Positions 46,081 through 55,330 of a stretch of DNA of 64,000 nucleotides are shown piece after piece (position 1 is the stretch's first letter; the number at the start of each line of letters is the position of its first letter). The position numbers and the translations under genes are program-made. The notes beneath the pieces are model-generated. The model ran no database searches. It was given only the letters and a program-made list of their open reading frames with translations, and had not been told where the DNA came from. This stretch comes from Chryseobacterium salivictor (GTDB taxonomy: Bacteria; Bacteroidota; Bacteroidia; Flavobacteriales; Weeksellaceae), in the NCBI RefSeq assembly GCF_004359195.1, contig NZ_CP037954.1, positions 496,001 to 560,000 on the forward strand, read 5' to 3'.

Positions 46081-48698
46081 GATAGCGTTTTCAGTTTTTC
46101 TTCGAGAAGGATTAATTTATCCTGCGCGTCTTTTTTCTTTTTCAATTCATTATCTACCACTTGCTGCGGCGCTCCTGCCATGAATTTTTCGTTGGATAAT
46201 TTTTTATCTACAGACATCATGAATCCTTTCAGATATTTGATTTCTTCTTCAGTTTTTGCTTTCTCTTCTGCTAAATCTAAGTTTTCACTTAACGGAATCG
46301 AAACTTCTGTTCCTCCAATTATGAATGAAAAAGTAGGTTTGTCTGTTTTTTCAGCAAAATGGATTTGTGCAATATTCGCCAGTTTCTTTACTAAATTCAT
46401 ATTGTCAAAAGAAGTAGCATTGGTGAATACCTCAACACTTTCACGTGGTGAAATCCCTTTGCTCTGACGGTAATTTCTAACGCCGGAAATCAATTCTTTC
46501 GAAACTTCAAACTGTTTGATCACCTCTGAATTATAAGACTGTACTTTTCTTTGCTGCGCAATTACCAAAGCATTTTCCACTGTTCTTTCAGAAATATTCT
46601 GCCATAATTCTTCAGATAAGAACGGCATGAAAGGGTGCAGTAATTTCATTAATTCTTCAAAATACTGGATCGTCTGATCATAAACTTCAGTAGAAATCGG
46701 TTCACCAAAATTAGGTTTAATGGCTTCTAAATACCAGGAACAGAAATCGTCCCAGATTAGTTTATACACCAAATGCAAAGCATCAGAAATACGGAATTTT
46801 TCAAATTGATCTGCTATTTCAGCAATGGTTTTATCCATTTGATTTCCAAACCAGGCGATTGCCTGTTGATCTGCCTCATTCGCTTTTATCGAATCGTCTT
46901 TTTTCCAGCCTTGAATTAATTTATTTGAATTCCAGATTTTGGTGGCGAAATTTCTTCCCTGCAACATTAACTCTTCATCAAAAAGCAAATCGTTTCCGGC
47001 AGCCGAACTCAATAAAATCCCGACACGAACACCATCTGCTCCATATTTCTCAATCAATTCAATTGGATCTGGCGAATTACCCAGCGATTTCGACATTTTC
47101 CGTCTTTGCTTATCCCGTACAATTCCGGTGAAATAAACATTTTTAAAAGGAACTTCTTTTCTATATTCAATTCCCGCCATAATCATCCGGGCGACCCAGA
47201 AAAAGATAATATCCGGACCGGTAACCAAATCAGAAGTTGGATAATAATAATTGATCTCTTTATTTTCAGGATCCAGAAGTCCGTCGAAAACCGACATCGG
47301 CCACAACCAGGAAGAAAACCAGGTATCGAGCGCGTCTTCATCCTGACGAAGATCTGAGATTTGAAGATTTGACATTTGAGACTTTTCTCTTGCTAAAACC
47401 AGGGCATATTCAATTGTTTCTGCTACGACAAAATCATCCTGACCATCACCATAGAAGAAAGCCGGAATTTGCTGACCCCACCAAAGTTGACGGGAAACAT
47501 TCCAGTCGCGGATATTTTCCATCCAGTGTTTGTAGGTGTTTTTGAATTTTTCCGGGTGAAATTTCACCTCATCATTCATGACCACATCCAAGGCTGGTTT
47601 TGCCATTTCCGACATTTTTAAAAACCATTGAACAGAAACTTTCGGTTCGATTACCGCTCCCGTTCTTTCAGATGTTCCCACTTTATTTACGTAGTCTTCT
47701 GCTTTTAACAAAAGATCATTTTGCTCTAATTCTTTTACGATTTCTTTGCGGACGACGAATCTGTTTTTACCGGCATAATGTAAACCGTGCTCATTCAAAT
47801 TGGCATCATCATCCAAAGAATCGATCATTGGCAACTGATGCCGCTTTCCGATTTCATAGTCATTGGTATCATGAGCCGGTGTAATTTTCAGCGCTCCGGT
47901 TCCGAATTCGATATCCACATAATCATCTTCAATAATCGGAATCACTCGGTTTACGATCGGAACAATTACATTCTTCCCTTTTAAATGTGCATATCTTTCA
48001 TCATTAGGATTGATACAAACGGCAGTATCACCGAAAATCGTTTCCGGACGTGTGGTCGCAACAGAAAGGAAATCTTCTGTGCCTTCGATTTTATATTTTA
48101 AATAAAACAGTTTTCCGTTTTGCTCTTTGAAAATAACTTCTTCATCAGAAATATTGGTTTTCGCTTCCGGATCCCAGTTTACCATTCGGTATCCTCTATA
48201 AATCAAACCTTTATTATACAAATCGACAAACGACTTCACCACCTGCTGTGAAAGTTTTGGTTCCATAGTGAAACGGGTACGCTCCCAATCGCAGGAACAA
48301 CCCAGTTTTTTCAACTGTTCCAGAATAGTACCGCCATATTTGTCAGTCCAGTCCCACGCATGTTTTAGAAATTCTTCGCGGGAAATATCTGCTTTATTGA
48401 TTCCTTCTTCTTTCAGTTTCGCCACTACCTTCGCTTCCGTCGCAATTGATGCATGGTCAGTTCCCGGAACCCAGCATGCATTAAACCCCTGCATTCTGGC
48501 TCTGCGAACCAAAATATCCTGAATGGTATTGTTCAGCATATGTCCCATGTGAAGAATCCCTGTCACGTTGGGTGGCGGGATGACGATCGTATAGGGAGGT
48601 TTTTCGTTGGGTTGGGAGTGAAAATAATTATTTTTTAGCCAGAAATCATACCATTTCTGTTCTGTTTCCTGGGGCGTATATTTCTCTGAAATCTGCAT
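46077..48698 (-). CDS. valS: Valyl-tRNA synthetase
   Basis: 873 residues. Class I synthetase: HIGH motif as HMGHMLNN, KMSKS as RRKMSKSLGNSPDP, the editing (CP1) domain between, DTWFSSWLWP, anticodon-binding region and the C-terminal coiled coil (LAEEKAKTEEEIKYLKGF). An A/T-rich run (47351-47382) encodes SQMSNLQISDLR ahead of the conserved QDEDALDTWF, a stretch that looks like an octamer repeat carried in frame. TATTTTTG (48725-48732) is a -7 box with no good TTG. Confidence 0.95.
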   Translation of the reverse strand: MQISEKYTPQETEQKWYDFWLKNNYFHSQPNEKPPYTIVIPPPNVTGILHMGHMLNNTIQDILVRRARMQGFNACWVPGTDHASIATEAKVVAKLKEEGINKADISREEFLKHAWDWTDKYGGTILEQLKKLGCSCDWERTRFTMEPKLSQQVVKSFVDLYNKGLIYRGYRMVNWDPEAKTNISDEEVIFKEQNGKLFYLKYKIEGTEDFLSVATTRPETIFGDTAVCINPNDERYAHLKGKNVIVPIVNRVIPIIEDDYVDIEFGTGALKITPAHDTNDYEIGKRHQLPMIDSLDDDANLNEHGLHYAGKNRFVVRKEIVKELEQNDLLLKAEDYVNKVGTSERTGAVIEPKVSVQWFLKMSEMAKPALDVVMNDEVKFHPEKFKNTYKHWMENIRDWNVSRQLWWGQQIPAFFYGDGQDDFVVAETIEYALVLAREKSQMSNLQISDLRQDEDALDTWFSSWLWPMSVFDGLLDPENKEINYYYPTSDLVTGPDIIFFWVARMIMAGIEYRKEVPFKNVYFTGIVRDKQRRKMSKSLGNSPDPIELIEKYGADGVRVGILLSSAAGNDLLFDEELMLQGRNFATKIWNSNKLIQGWKKDDSIKANEADQQAIAWFGNQMDKTIAEIADQFEKFRISDALHLVYKLIWDDFCSWYLEAIKPNFGEPISTEVYDQTIQYFEELMKLLHPFMPFLSEELWQNISERTVENALVIAQQRKVQSYNSEVIKQFEVSKELISGVRNYRQSKGISPRESVEVFTNATSFDNMNLVKKLANIAQIHFAEKTDKPTFSFIIGGTEVSIPLSENLDLAEEKAKTEEEIKYLKGFMMSVDKKLSNEKFMAGAPQQVVDNELKKKKDAQDKLILLEEKLKTLS

Positions 48699-48747
48699 AT
48701 ATAAAATCTTTGGCTTAATAGTTGCAAAAATAGCGAAATAAAGAAAA

Positions 48748-48780
48748 TTGACCGTACTATTAAAATAATTTTTAACTTTG
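48748..48780 (+). promoter_or_regulatory. Promoter of the DUF1573 gene
   Basis: TTG (48748-48750), 22 bases, TAACTTTG (48773-48780), leader about 40 nt. Faces the valS promoter box. Confidence 0.7.
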
Positions 48781-48824
48781 TTTGTTAAATTTAATCAAAA
48801 AACCAATTACTAAAAATTAAAAAA

Positions 48825-49313
48825 ATGAAAAAAATCTTCGCAGGCCTATTTTTAGCCGGAACTTTTGCATTAGCATCAGCACAAACTATTTCCTTCGATA
48901 AAACAGTTTACGAATATGGGAATGTTCCAGTTGGCGCTGATGGCCACAGAATTTTTATCATTAAAAACACTGGCGATAAACCTCTTATTATTTCAAGAAC
49001 GCAGGCATCTTGTGGCTGTACAACTCCTGAGGTTACCAAAGACCCAATCATGCCGGGAAAAACCGCTGAATTAAAAGTAGGTTACGACACCAAAATCGTA
49101 GGACCTTTTACAAAGATTATCGAAGTATATTCCAATGATGCTGAAAACAGCAGATCTGTAATTACCATTAAAGGAAATGTTGGCGAGGCATCAGCTACCA
49201 TCGCTCCACAAACAGCGATTAAGACTGAAGCTAAATTAATGAGTACTCCACAAACGATGAAAGTTGCTCCTGCAGCTAAAAAAGCAACGGCAAAAAAATT
49301 ACAGGCACTGTAA
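48825..49313 (+). CDS. DUF1573 secreted protein
   Basis: 162 residues with a clean signal peptide (ending LASAQ). One Ig-like DUF1573 domain with TQASCGCTTPEVTKDPIMPGK, including the paired Cys. These are periplasmic or cell-surface proteins of unknown role, very common in Bacteroidota. The tail is Ala/Lys-rich. Confidence 0.85.
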   Translation: MKKIFAGLFLAGTFALASAQTISFDKTVYEYGNVPVGADGHRIFIIKNTGDKPLIISRTQASCGCTTPEVTKDPIMPGKTAELKVGYDTKIVGPFTKIIEVYSNDAENSRSVITIKGNVGEASATIAPQTAIKTEAKLMSTPQTMKVAPAAKKATAKKLQAL

Positions 49314-49337
49314 TTTGTGCTAACAAATAAAAAATCT

Positions 49338-49368
49338 AAAATCATTTCAGAATTGAAATGATTTTTTT
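49338..49368 (+). terminator. Terminator of the DUF1573 gene
   Basis: A 12-bp stem AAAATCATTTCA (49338-49349) with 49354-49365, loop GAAT, then T-run. Confidence 0.87.
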
Positions 49369-49391
49369 ATTTTAGTAGAAATATTACAACA

Positions 49392-50261
49392 ATGGATTTA
49401 GATTTTACGGATAATTTCATCGTGAACGGAAAATTCTCTCTCAAAGATTTTTCTACAGAATACGAGGGAAAACTCTCGAAAGACGCTGCAAAAAAAATGC
49501 TGGCTAAGGAGAAAGAAAAACTCCGTGAACTTCAGGAACGGCTGTACAGTGATGGCAGCAAATCTATACTGATTGTTTTGCAAGCGATGGATGCAGCTGG
49601 AAAAGATTCTCTGATCAAGCACGTGTTTAGTGGCGTAAATCCGCAGGGCTGTGCAGTAACCAGTTTCAAAACGCCAAATAATAAAGAATATGCCCATGAT
49701 TTCCTGTGGAGACATTATACCGCACTGCCTGAAAAAGGAAAAATCGGTATTTTCAACAGAAGCCATTACGAAAGTGTTCTGGTATGTAAAGTTCATCCTG
49801 AATATAATCTGAATGAAAAAGTCTGGAAATCAGTGGATGATTTTGATAACGAATTCTGGGAAAACCGGTACAGAAGCATCAGAAACTTTGAAAAAACTTT
49901 AGCTGAAAACGGAACGACGATTATTAAAATATTTTTGAACGTTTCCCAAAAAGAACAGAAAAAAAGATTCCTGGAAAGGATTGACAATCCCACCAAAAAC
50001 TGGAAATTCGCCGCCGGAGATTTACCCGAACGCGCCCTGTGGAATAAGTACATGTCTGCATACGAAGAAGCCATCAATGAAACATCAAAAGATGATGCAC
50101 CATGGTACGTGATTCCGGCTGACCACAAATGGTTTACGAGAGTGGCTGCCATTCAGATTATTATCGATGCAATGGAAAAAATGGATTTGCAATATCCCAC
50201 CCTTTCAGAAAATCAAACAGCCGAGTTAGCTGATGCGAAGAAGCAGATGAAAAGTGAATAG
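49392..50261 (+). CDS. Polyphosphate kinase 2 family protein
   Basis: 289 residues. P-loop kinase: Walker A AMDAAGKDSLIKH (about 65-77), lid VNPQGCAVTSFKTPN, Walker B IGIFNRSHYESVLV. It should phosphorylate nucleotides with polyphosphate (PPK2; class III-like members from this phylum use AMP and ADP). A substrate choice cannot be made from the sequence alone. Confidence 0.9.
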   Translation: MDLDFTDNFIVNGKFSLKDFSTEYEGKLSKDAAKKMLAKEKEKLRELQERLYSDGSKSILIVLQAMDAAGKDSLIKHVFSGVNPQGCAVTSFKTPNNKEYAHDFLWRHYTALPEKGKIGIFNRSHYESVLVCKVHPEYNLNEKVWKSVDDFDNEFWENRYRSIRNFEKTLAENGTTIIKIFLNVSQKEQKKRFLERIDNPTKNWKFAAGDLPERALWNKYMSAYEEAINETSKDDAPWYVIPADHKWFTRVAAIQIIIDAMEKMDLQYPTLSENQTAELADAKKQMKSE

Positions 50262-50348
50262 CAATGCTGAATTTCTCGAAAAATACAGGATTCATTTTAA
50301 ACCGGTGAATTTTTAAATATTTGTTTTGAAAAATGAAAAAGAAAATGA

Positions 50349-50379
50349 AAAAAGCAGAAACCTCAATTTCTGCTTTTTT
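50349..50379. terminator. Bidirectional terminator between ppk2 and rnpB
   Basis: A perfect 12-bp stem AAAAAGCAGAAA (50349-50360) with 50367-50378, loop CCTCAA, T-run on both exits. Confidence 0.87.
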
Positions 50380-50393
50380 CAGTTTTTAAAAAA

Positions 50394-50727
50394 CCCACAA
50401 GAAAAACTATAAGCCGGATTCTGTACATTGACCGAAGTCAAAATGCCTGTTATTTATCTGCGCTTTACATTGCTGCAAAACTTTTGCTGTTTACCCCTCG
50501 GTTTTTGGAGCGAGCCGCTCCTATTTTCATTGCTGAAAAAATCCGATATACTTAACATTGCACCGCAAAGAGTTTACCTGGTTTCACTATAAATTAATAT
50601 ACATACTTTCTGTTGCACTTGTCCTGATCTCGCGACCGACGGATGTTATCCGCTTTGCTGCTCTATGGTGTCCGGACTTTCCTACCCCCAACGAATCGGG
50701 AATCAACAAGCCGTTTTTCTTGTGGGA
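50394..50727 (-). ncRNA. rnpB: RNase P RNA (bacterial type A-like)
   Basis: Catalytic RNA that trims the 5' ends of tRNA precursors. On the minus strand the 5' part has GGAAAGTCCGGACACC (CR I) and the 3' part ACAGAATCCGGCTTAT (CR V hallmark). P1 is a 13-bp helix: CCCACAAGAAAAA near 50714-50726 with its complement 50394-50406. Between are the GATCAGGACAAGTGCAACAGAAAG region and the GAGCGGCTCGCTCC-type hairpin. Ends are set from P1; about 334 nt. A T-run follows P1. Confidence 0.95.
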
Positions 50728-50730
50728 CAA

Positions 50731-50759
50731 CAAAGATACATAAAGTTGAAAATTTACAG
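50731..50759 (-). promoter_or_regulatory. Promoter of rnpB
   Basis: On the minus strand TATCTTTG (50731-50738), a full -7 box four bases from the RNA start; CTG lies 18 bases upstream in place of TTG. Confidence 0.65.
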
Positions 50760-50821
50760 TACCTTTTTTTTGGAAAGAAATTTGCTATTACGACACCTTG
50801 AATTATTGGTATATTTGAATT

Positions 50822-51658
50822 ATGAATTATTATGAAATCATTATGTCTGTGCTGGACCGCTGGTACACAAGCTTTGCACAGGCGACCCCTAAACTTGCAG
50901 TTGGGATTTTAGTATTCCTGCTCTTTTTAGCGCTGAGCACCTACCTGAGCAAGATATCGGTAAGAATTTTTCATAAGTTTTTCCCAAAAAGCAACAACAG
51001 TTCCATTGTGACTTTAATTAAAGTCTTTAAGTTTTTAATTATTCTTTCAGGAGCATTTATCGCCTTTGAAATAATGGGATTGGGCGGATTTATTCTAAAA
51101 TTCATCGGCAGTTTGGGAGTTGCGGGAGTTGTGGCCGGTGTCGCTTTGAAAGATTTAGTCTCCTCCATGTTTTCGGGAGCGCTGGTGGGAATCGATAAAT
51201 CTTTTGCCGATGGCGATTATGTTTCCATTAAAGACGTAACCGGTGTGGTAGAAAAAATCGGATTTTTGACTACGAAGATTATTACAGACGACGGAAAAAA
51301 AGTCTTCGTACCCAACCAATTAATTTTCAGTGCTCCTTTTACCAATTATTCATCTTCCGGACAGCGGAAAGTTTTTCTGGAATTACAGGTGGCCGGCAGT
51401 CAGGATTTAGAAAAAACAAGAGAGATTATTTTAGACCAGATCAAAAATTTTGATTTCACAGACCATATTGAAGAATCCCAGGTTATTATCCTGAAACAGT
51501 CTTTTGGCATTTTCTATTTTCAAGCCCGATTTTTCATGAAAAGTGGAAAAAACATCATGAAAGTTAAGAGTGACGCATTACTGATACTGAAAAACAAACT
51601 GGAAGAAGCCGGCATCGAACTGGCGAGCCAAATGCAAACCGACATTGGCATTTCGTAG
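50822..51658 (+). CDS. MscS-type mechanosensitive channel
   Basis: 278 residues. Helices at about 23-43, 62-82 and the pore helix about 88-110 (GSLGVAGVVAGVALKDLVSSMFSGALV, with Gly/Ala packing), then the beta domain (IDKSFADGDYVSIKDVTGVVEKIG, VFVPNQLIF) and the C-terminal vestibule. It opens under membrane tension to release solutes. A -7 box, TATATTTG (50810-50817), ends only four bases before the ATG, implying an almost leaderless mRNA. Confidence 0.9.
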   Translation: MNYYEIIMSVLDRWYTSFAQATPKLAVGILVFLLFLALSTYLSKISVRIFHKFFPKSNNSSIVTLIKVFKFLIILSGAFIAFEIMGLGGFILKFIGSLGVAGVVAGVALKDLVSSMFSGALVGIDKSFADGDYVSIKDVTGVVEKIGFLTTKIITDDGKKVFVPNQLIFSAPFTNYSSSGQRKVFLELQVAGSQDLEKTREIILDQIKNFDFTDHIEESQVIILKQSFGIFYFQARFFMKSGKNIMKVKSDALLILKNKLEEAGIELASQMQTDIGIS

Positions 51659-51660
51659 CT

Positions 51661-51912
51661 TTGGCAATAGAACTGGCCACTGCCGAAGTCAAAACAGATT
51701 TAACTGTTTACCCGAATCCGGCGAAAGATTTCATCAACATCAAAACCAGCAAATCCAATATTGAAAAAGTATTTATTTTTGATTTAAGCGGAAAATTAAT
51801 CATGACTGAAAAATCGAAAAGAATCGACATCAGCCTTTTACCGTCGGCAACTTATATCATTTCAATTAAAACTTCTGATGGTTTGAAATCGTTTAAATTC
51901 ATCAAGATTTAA
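51661..51912 (+). CDS. Orphan type IX sorting domain (Por tail)
   Basis: 83 residues, all of it a T9SS type A C-terminal domain: LTVYPNPAKDFINI at the start, FDLSGKLI in the middle, and KTSDGLKSFKFIKI at the end. It lacks a signal peptide and a cargo domain. The frame is open upstream into mscS in another frame, with no convincing start; TTG at 51661 is the first. It begins 3 bases after the mscS stop. Probably the remnant of a secreted protein whose front was lost, though a real small protein or programmed fusion cannot be excluded. Confidence 0.7.
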   Translation: MAIELATAEVKTDLTVYPNPAKDFINIKTSKSNIEKVFIFDLSGKLIMTEKSKRIDISLLPSATYIISIKTSDGLKSFKFIKI

Positions 51913-52013
51913 TAGAAAACCACAATCGATAAAATAATTATGATAGCTTTCGTCAATCAACAATAATAGGAAAACCCTTTTATAATCAGTATATTTGACT
52001 TTAAATAAAGATT

Positions 52014-52490
52014 ATGAACAATTCAAAAATTATCGGTTTAGACGAAACCGACTGTAAAAAAATTTCAGAAAAATTAAATATTCTTTTAGCCGATTATTCT
52101 GTTTTTTATCAAAATACGAGAGGCGCACACTGGAATATTAAAGGAGACCAATTTTTTACCCTACATCCCAAATTTGAAGAACTCTACAATAATCTGGTTT
52201 TAAAAATAGATGAAATTGCAGAAAGAATTCTTACATTAGGATCTACGCCCAACCATAATTATTCGGATTATTTAACGCTTTCTACCATCAAAGAAAGTAA
52301 AGAAGTTTCCAACGCTGATAAAGCGGTAGAAAACATTTTGGCTTCCTTTAAAACCGTTATTGATTCGCAAAGGGAACTCTTAGATCTTACCGAAAAAGCG
52401 GGTGATGAAGGAACGAATTCCCTGATGAGTGATTACATTACGGAGCAGGAAAAAGAAGTGTGGATGTACAACTCCTATCTCGGAAAATAA
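52014..52490 (+). CDS. dps: Dps-family ferritin-like protein
   Basis: 158 residues. Four-helix bundle with intersubunit ferroxidase residues: His in RGAHWNIKG, the acid/His set in FFTLHPKFEELYNN and KIDEIAERIL. Dps shells store iron and protect DNA from peroxide. TATATTTG (51990-51997) is a -7 box 16 bases upstream of the ATG. Confidence 0.93.
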   Translation: MNNSKIIGLDETDCKKISEKLNILLADYSVFYQNTRGAHWNIKGDQFFTLHPKFEELYNNLVLKIDEIAERILTLGSTPNHNYSDYLTLSTIKESKEVSNADKAVENILASFKTVIDSQRELLDLTEKAGDEGTNSLMSDYITEQEKEVWMYNSYLGK

Positions 52491-52515
52491 CAGTTAAAAA
52501 AATCACCAACCGAAG

Positions 52516-52546
52516 AAATCGTCTTTTTAAAGGCGATTTTTGTTTT
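52516..52546 (+). terminator. Terminator of dps
   Basis: Stem AAATCGTCTTT (52516-52526) with AAAGGCGATTT (52529-52539), one G-T pair, then T. Confidence 0.75.
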
Positions 52547-52581
52547 TGAATTTTTACATTTGTTTGAATATATAATTAACC

Positions 52582-53763
52582 ATGATTGAAGTCCGTCTAA
52601 AGTCAATTCTCGATAATGATTTCTATAAAATCACCATGCAAAATGCTGTGATTAAACTTTTTCCGAACGAGAAAGTGAAATACCAGTTCATCAATCGCGG
52701 CAACCATAACTTCCCTCCTGGATTTGCAGAAGAACTCAGAAAATCGGTCAACGCAATGGCAGAGCTGAAATTAAGCAAAGATGAAAAGCAATTCTTAAAG
52801 GAAACCTGTCCTTATTTAGACCTTCCCTATTTAGATTTTCTAGCAGGCTATCATTACGATCCCGCAGAAGTACAAATTGTGCAGACCGAAGATTCTTTAG
52901 AAGTTACCGTGGACGGCGAATGGTACAGGACCATTTTGTGGGAAGTGCCTATTTTGTCTTTGATTTCAGAATTACATTATGAGATGAATCACATGGAGCG
53001 TAATTCTAATGAAGCGGTTATTCAAACAACTTTAGAAAAGGCCGATCAACTCAACATTCTTGGTGTTACTTTCGCCGAATTTGGCACGCGCAGAAGGCAT
53101 TCTTATAAAGTACACGACTTGGTGGTAGATTCTCTGGTAAGGAACAATCGATCCGGAAATTTCATCGGAAGTTCAAATGTTCACTTTGCCATGAAATATG
53201 GCATAAAACCCATCGGAACCCATGCGCACGAATGGTTTATGTTTCACGCTGCAGAATATGGATTCAAGATGGCCAACGCGCTTTCGCTGGAACACTGGGT
53301 AGATGTGTACCGCGGTGATTTGGGAGTTGCCCTTTCGGATACTTATACGACAGAAGTTTTCTTTCAGCAGTTTGATAAGAAATTCGCAAAATTATTTGAT
53401 GGCGTTCGTCACGACAGCGGAGATCCAATCGAATTTGCCAATAAAACCATTGAACATTATAGGAAAAACGGAATCAATCCTTTATTTAAATACATTATTT
53501 TTTCCGACGGACTGAATCTGGAAAAAGTGGAAGAAATCACGAAAGCCTGCAAAGGCAGAATCGGAATTTCTTTCGGAATCGGAACGAATTTAACAAACGA
53601 TGTCGGTCTAAAACCAATGAATATCGTCATGAAACTCATTGCCGCACAATCGATTAACGGCGACTGGATTCCAACGGTAAAACTTTCTGATGAACACGGA
53701 AAGTATACAGGAGACCCAAAAATGATCGATCTTGCCAAGGAATTTCTGCGCATTAAAAACTAA
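52582..53763 (+). CDS. pncB: Nicotinate phosphoribosyltransferase
   Basis: 393 residues. Salvages nicotinate to nicotinate mononucleotide for NAD synthesis. LDNDFYKITMQNAVI at the start, FGTRRRHSYKVHD, the activating His in GTHAHEWFMFHAAEYGF and DGVRHDSGDP with GIGTNLTNDVG for the phosphate site. TACATTTG (52555-52562) is a likely -7 box. Confidence 0.95.
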   Translation: MIEVRLKSILDNDFYKITMQNAVIKLFPNEKVKYQFINRGNHNFPPGFAEELRKSVNAMAELKLSKDEKQFLKETCPYLDLPYLDFLAGYHYDPAEVQIVQTEDSLEVTVDGEWYRTILWEVPILSLISELHYEMNHMERNSNEAVIQTTLEKADQLNILGVTFAEFGTRRRHSYKVHDLVVDSLVRNNRSGNFIGSSNVHFAMKYGIKPIGTHAHEWFMFHAAEYGFKMANALSLEHWVDVYRGDLGVALSDTYTTEVFFQQFDKKFAKLFDGVRHDSGDPIEFANKTIEHYRKNGINPLFKYIIFSDGLNLEKVEEITKACKGRIGISFGIGTNLTNDVGLKPMNIVMKLIAAQSINGDWIPTVKLSDEHGKYTGDPKMIDLAKEFLRIKN

Positions 53764-53815
53764 GAGGATTAATTTCTTTCTGCATTACTGAAATTAACTT
53801 TTGTATTTTTGAAAA

Positions 53816-55324
53816 ATGGATTTCACCTCTATATTAACCGGCTTTATGTTCGGCGCTGTTTTCGGTGCGGTTATTCTGTATTTCATATTTAAAGCTTCTC
53901 ATATTCCGCGACAGAAATTCGATGATTTGAATCAAAGTTTTATTAAAACAAATTCAGATTTAGAGAATTATTCGAAACGGAATCAGGAATTTCAGGAGGA
54001 GATTTCGCAACAGAAAGAAGCCAGCCAATCTCAGCAGGAAAACATTAATCAACTGAAAAATAAGATGGCAACTCTTTCGGCAGAAAACTTTTCCATCAAT
54101 TCTCAGTTGCAGGACCAGCGGGAATTTAACTTCAAACAAAGTTCGCAAATTGAAAATCTACATCAGGAAAAACAAAATATTTTCGCCAGGAATTCCGAAC
54201 TTTCAGCCATTAACGACGCTTTAAAAAACTCACTGGAAAACCAGAAAGAGGAGATTACCAACATGCAGGAACTGGCCAAAAATGAATTTCAAAATTTAGC
54301 CAATAAAATTTTAGAAGAAAAAACAGAAAAATTCACGGAACAGAACCAACTTCAATTAAAAACAATACTCCATCCATTACAGGAAAAAATCAACGATTTC
54401 GAGAAGAAAGTAGAAAACACCCACAAAGAAAGTATCGATTATCACGCGGCTCTGCGACAACAAATTATCGGTTTGCAGGATTTGAATAAGCAAATGAGCA
54501 AAGAAACCGTCAACCTTACTAAAGCTTTAAAAGGCGACAACAAGATTCAGGGAAATTGGGGCGAACTGGTTTTGGAAAGAGTTCTGGAAAAATCCGGATT
54601 AGAAAAAGGCAGAGAATACGAAGTTCAGAAAAGCCATCAAACCGAAAACGGACGCCTGCAGCCTGATGTTGTCATAAATTTACCCGACGGCAAAAAAATG
54701 GTCATCGATTCAAAAGTTTCGCTGAATGCCTATGAAAGACTGATCAATGAAGAAAACGACGAACTCAAGCCAAGTCATTTGAAAGAACACGTGCTTTCAC
54801 TGAAACGTCACGTGGACCAGTTAAGCAATAAAAATTACCAAAGTTTATATCATATCGAAAGTCCGGATTTTGTCTTACTTTTCGTTCCCATCGAACCTGC
54901 TTTTGCGATTGCGCTGAATGAGGACACTCATCTTTACAATAAAGCTTTTGAAAAAAACATTATTATTGTCACACCTTCTACTCTTTTGGCAACTCTGAAA
55001 ACCATTGACAGCATGTGGACAAATCAGAAGCAACAGGAAAACGCCGTAGAAATAGCCAGACAAGCCGGTGCTTTATATGATAAGTTCGATGGATTTGTTA
55101 CCGATTTATTAAGAATTGGAAAAAAAATGGAAGAAACAAAAACAGAATACGAGGGAGCGATGAATAAATTAGTTACAGGAAAAGGGAATTTGGTAAACAG
55201 TGTTCAGAAATTAAAAATAATGGGCGCAAAAGCTAAAAAAACTTTACCGGAAAACTTAATTTCGCGGGCCAATCCGGAGAATCAGATATCGCTCAGTATT
55301 GATGAAGAACAAAATTTCAATTAA
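53816..55324 (+). CDS. rmuC: DNA recombination protein RmuC
   Basis: 502 residues. One N-terminal transmembrane helix (SILTGFMFGAVFGAVILYFIF), a long coiled coil rich in Q, E and K (about 30-215), then the nuclease-like RmuC domain (IQGNWGELVLERVLEKSGL, PDVVINLPDGKKMVIDSKV, VTPSTLLATLKTI). RmuC limits inversions at short repeats. TATTTTTG (53804-53811) ends four bases before the ATG, with CTG 21 bases upstream. The next gene starts 7 bases past its stop. Confidence 0.92.
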   Translation: MDFTSILTGFMFGAVFGAVILYFIFKASHIPRQKFDDLNQSFIKTNSDLENYSKRNQEFQEEISQQKEASQSQQENINQLKNKMATLSAENFSINSQLQDQREFNFKQSSQIENLHQEKQNIFARNSELSAINDALKNSLENQKEEITNMQELAKNEFQNLANKILEEKTEKFTEQNQLQLKTILHPLQEKINDFEKKVENTHKESIDYHAALRQQIIGLQDLNKQMSKETVNLTKALKGDNKIQGNWGELVLERVLEKSGLEKGREYEVQKSHQTENGRLQPDVVINLPDGKKMVIDSKVSLNAYERLINEENDELKPSHLKEHVLSLKRHVDQLSNKNYQSLYHIESPDFVLLFVPIEPAFAIALNEDTHLYNKAFEKNIIIVTPSTLLATLKTIDSMWTNQKQQENAVEIARQAGALYDKFDGFVTDLLRIGKKMEETKTEYEGAMNKLVTGKGNLVNSVQKLKIMGAKAKKTLPENLISRANPENQISLSIDEEQNFN

Positions 55325-55330
55325 ATAAAA

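Noticed and set aside
50558-50743. 61-codon plus-strand frame
   Set aside because: It is the complement of RNase P RNA.
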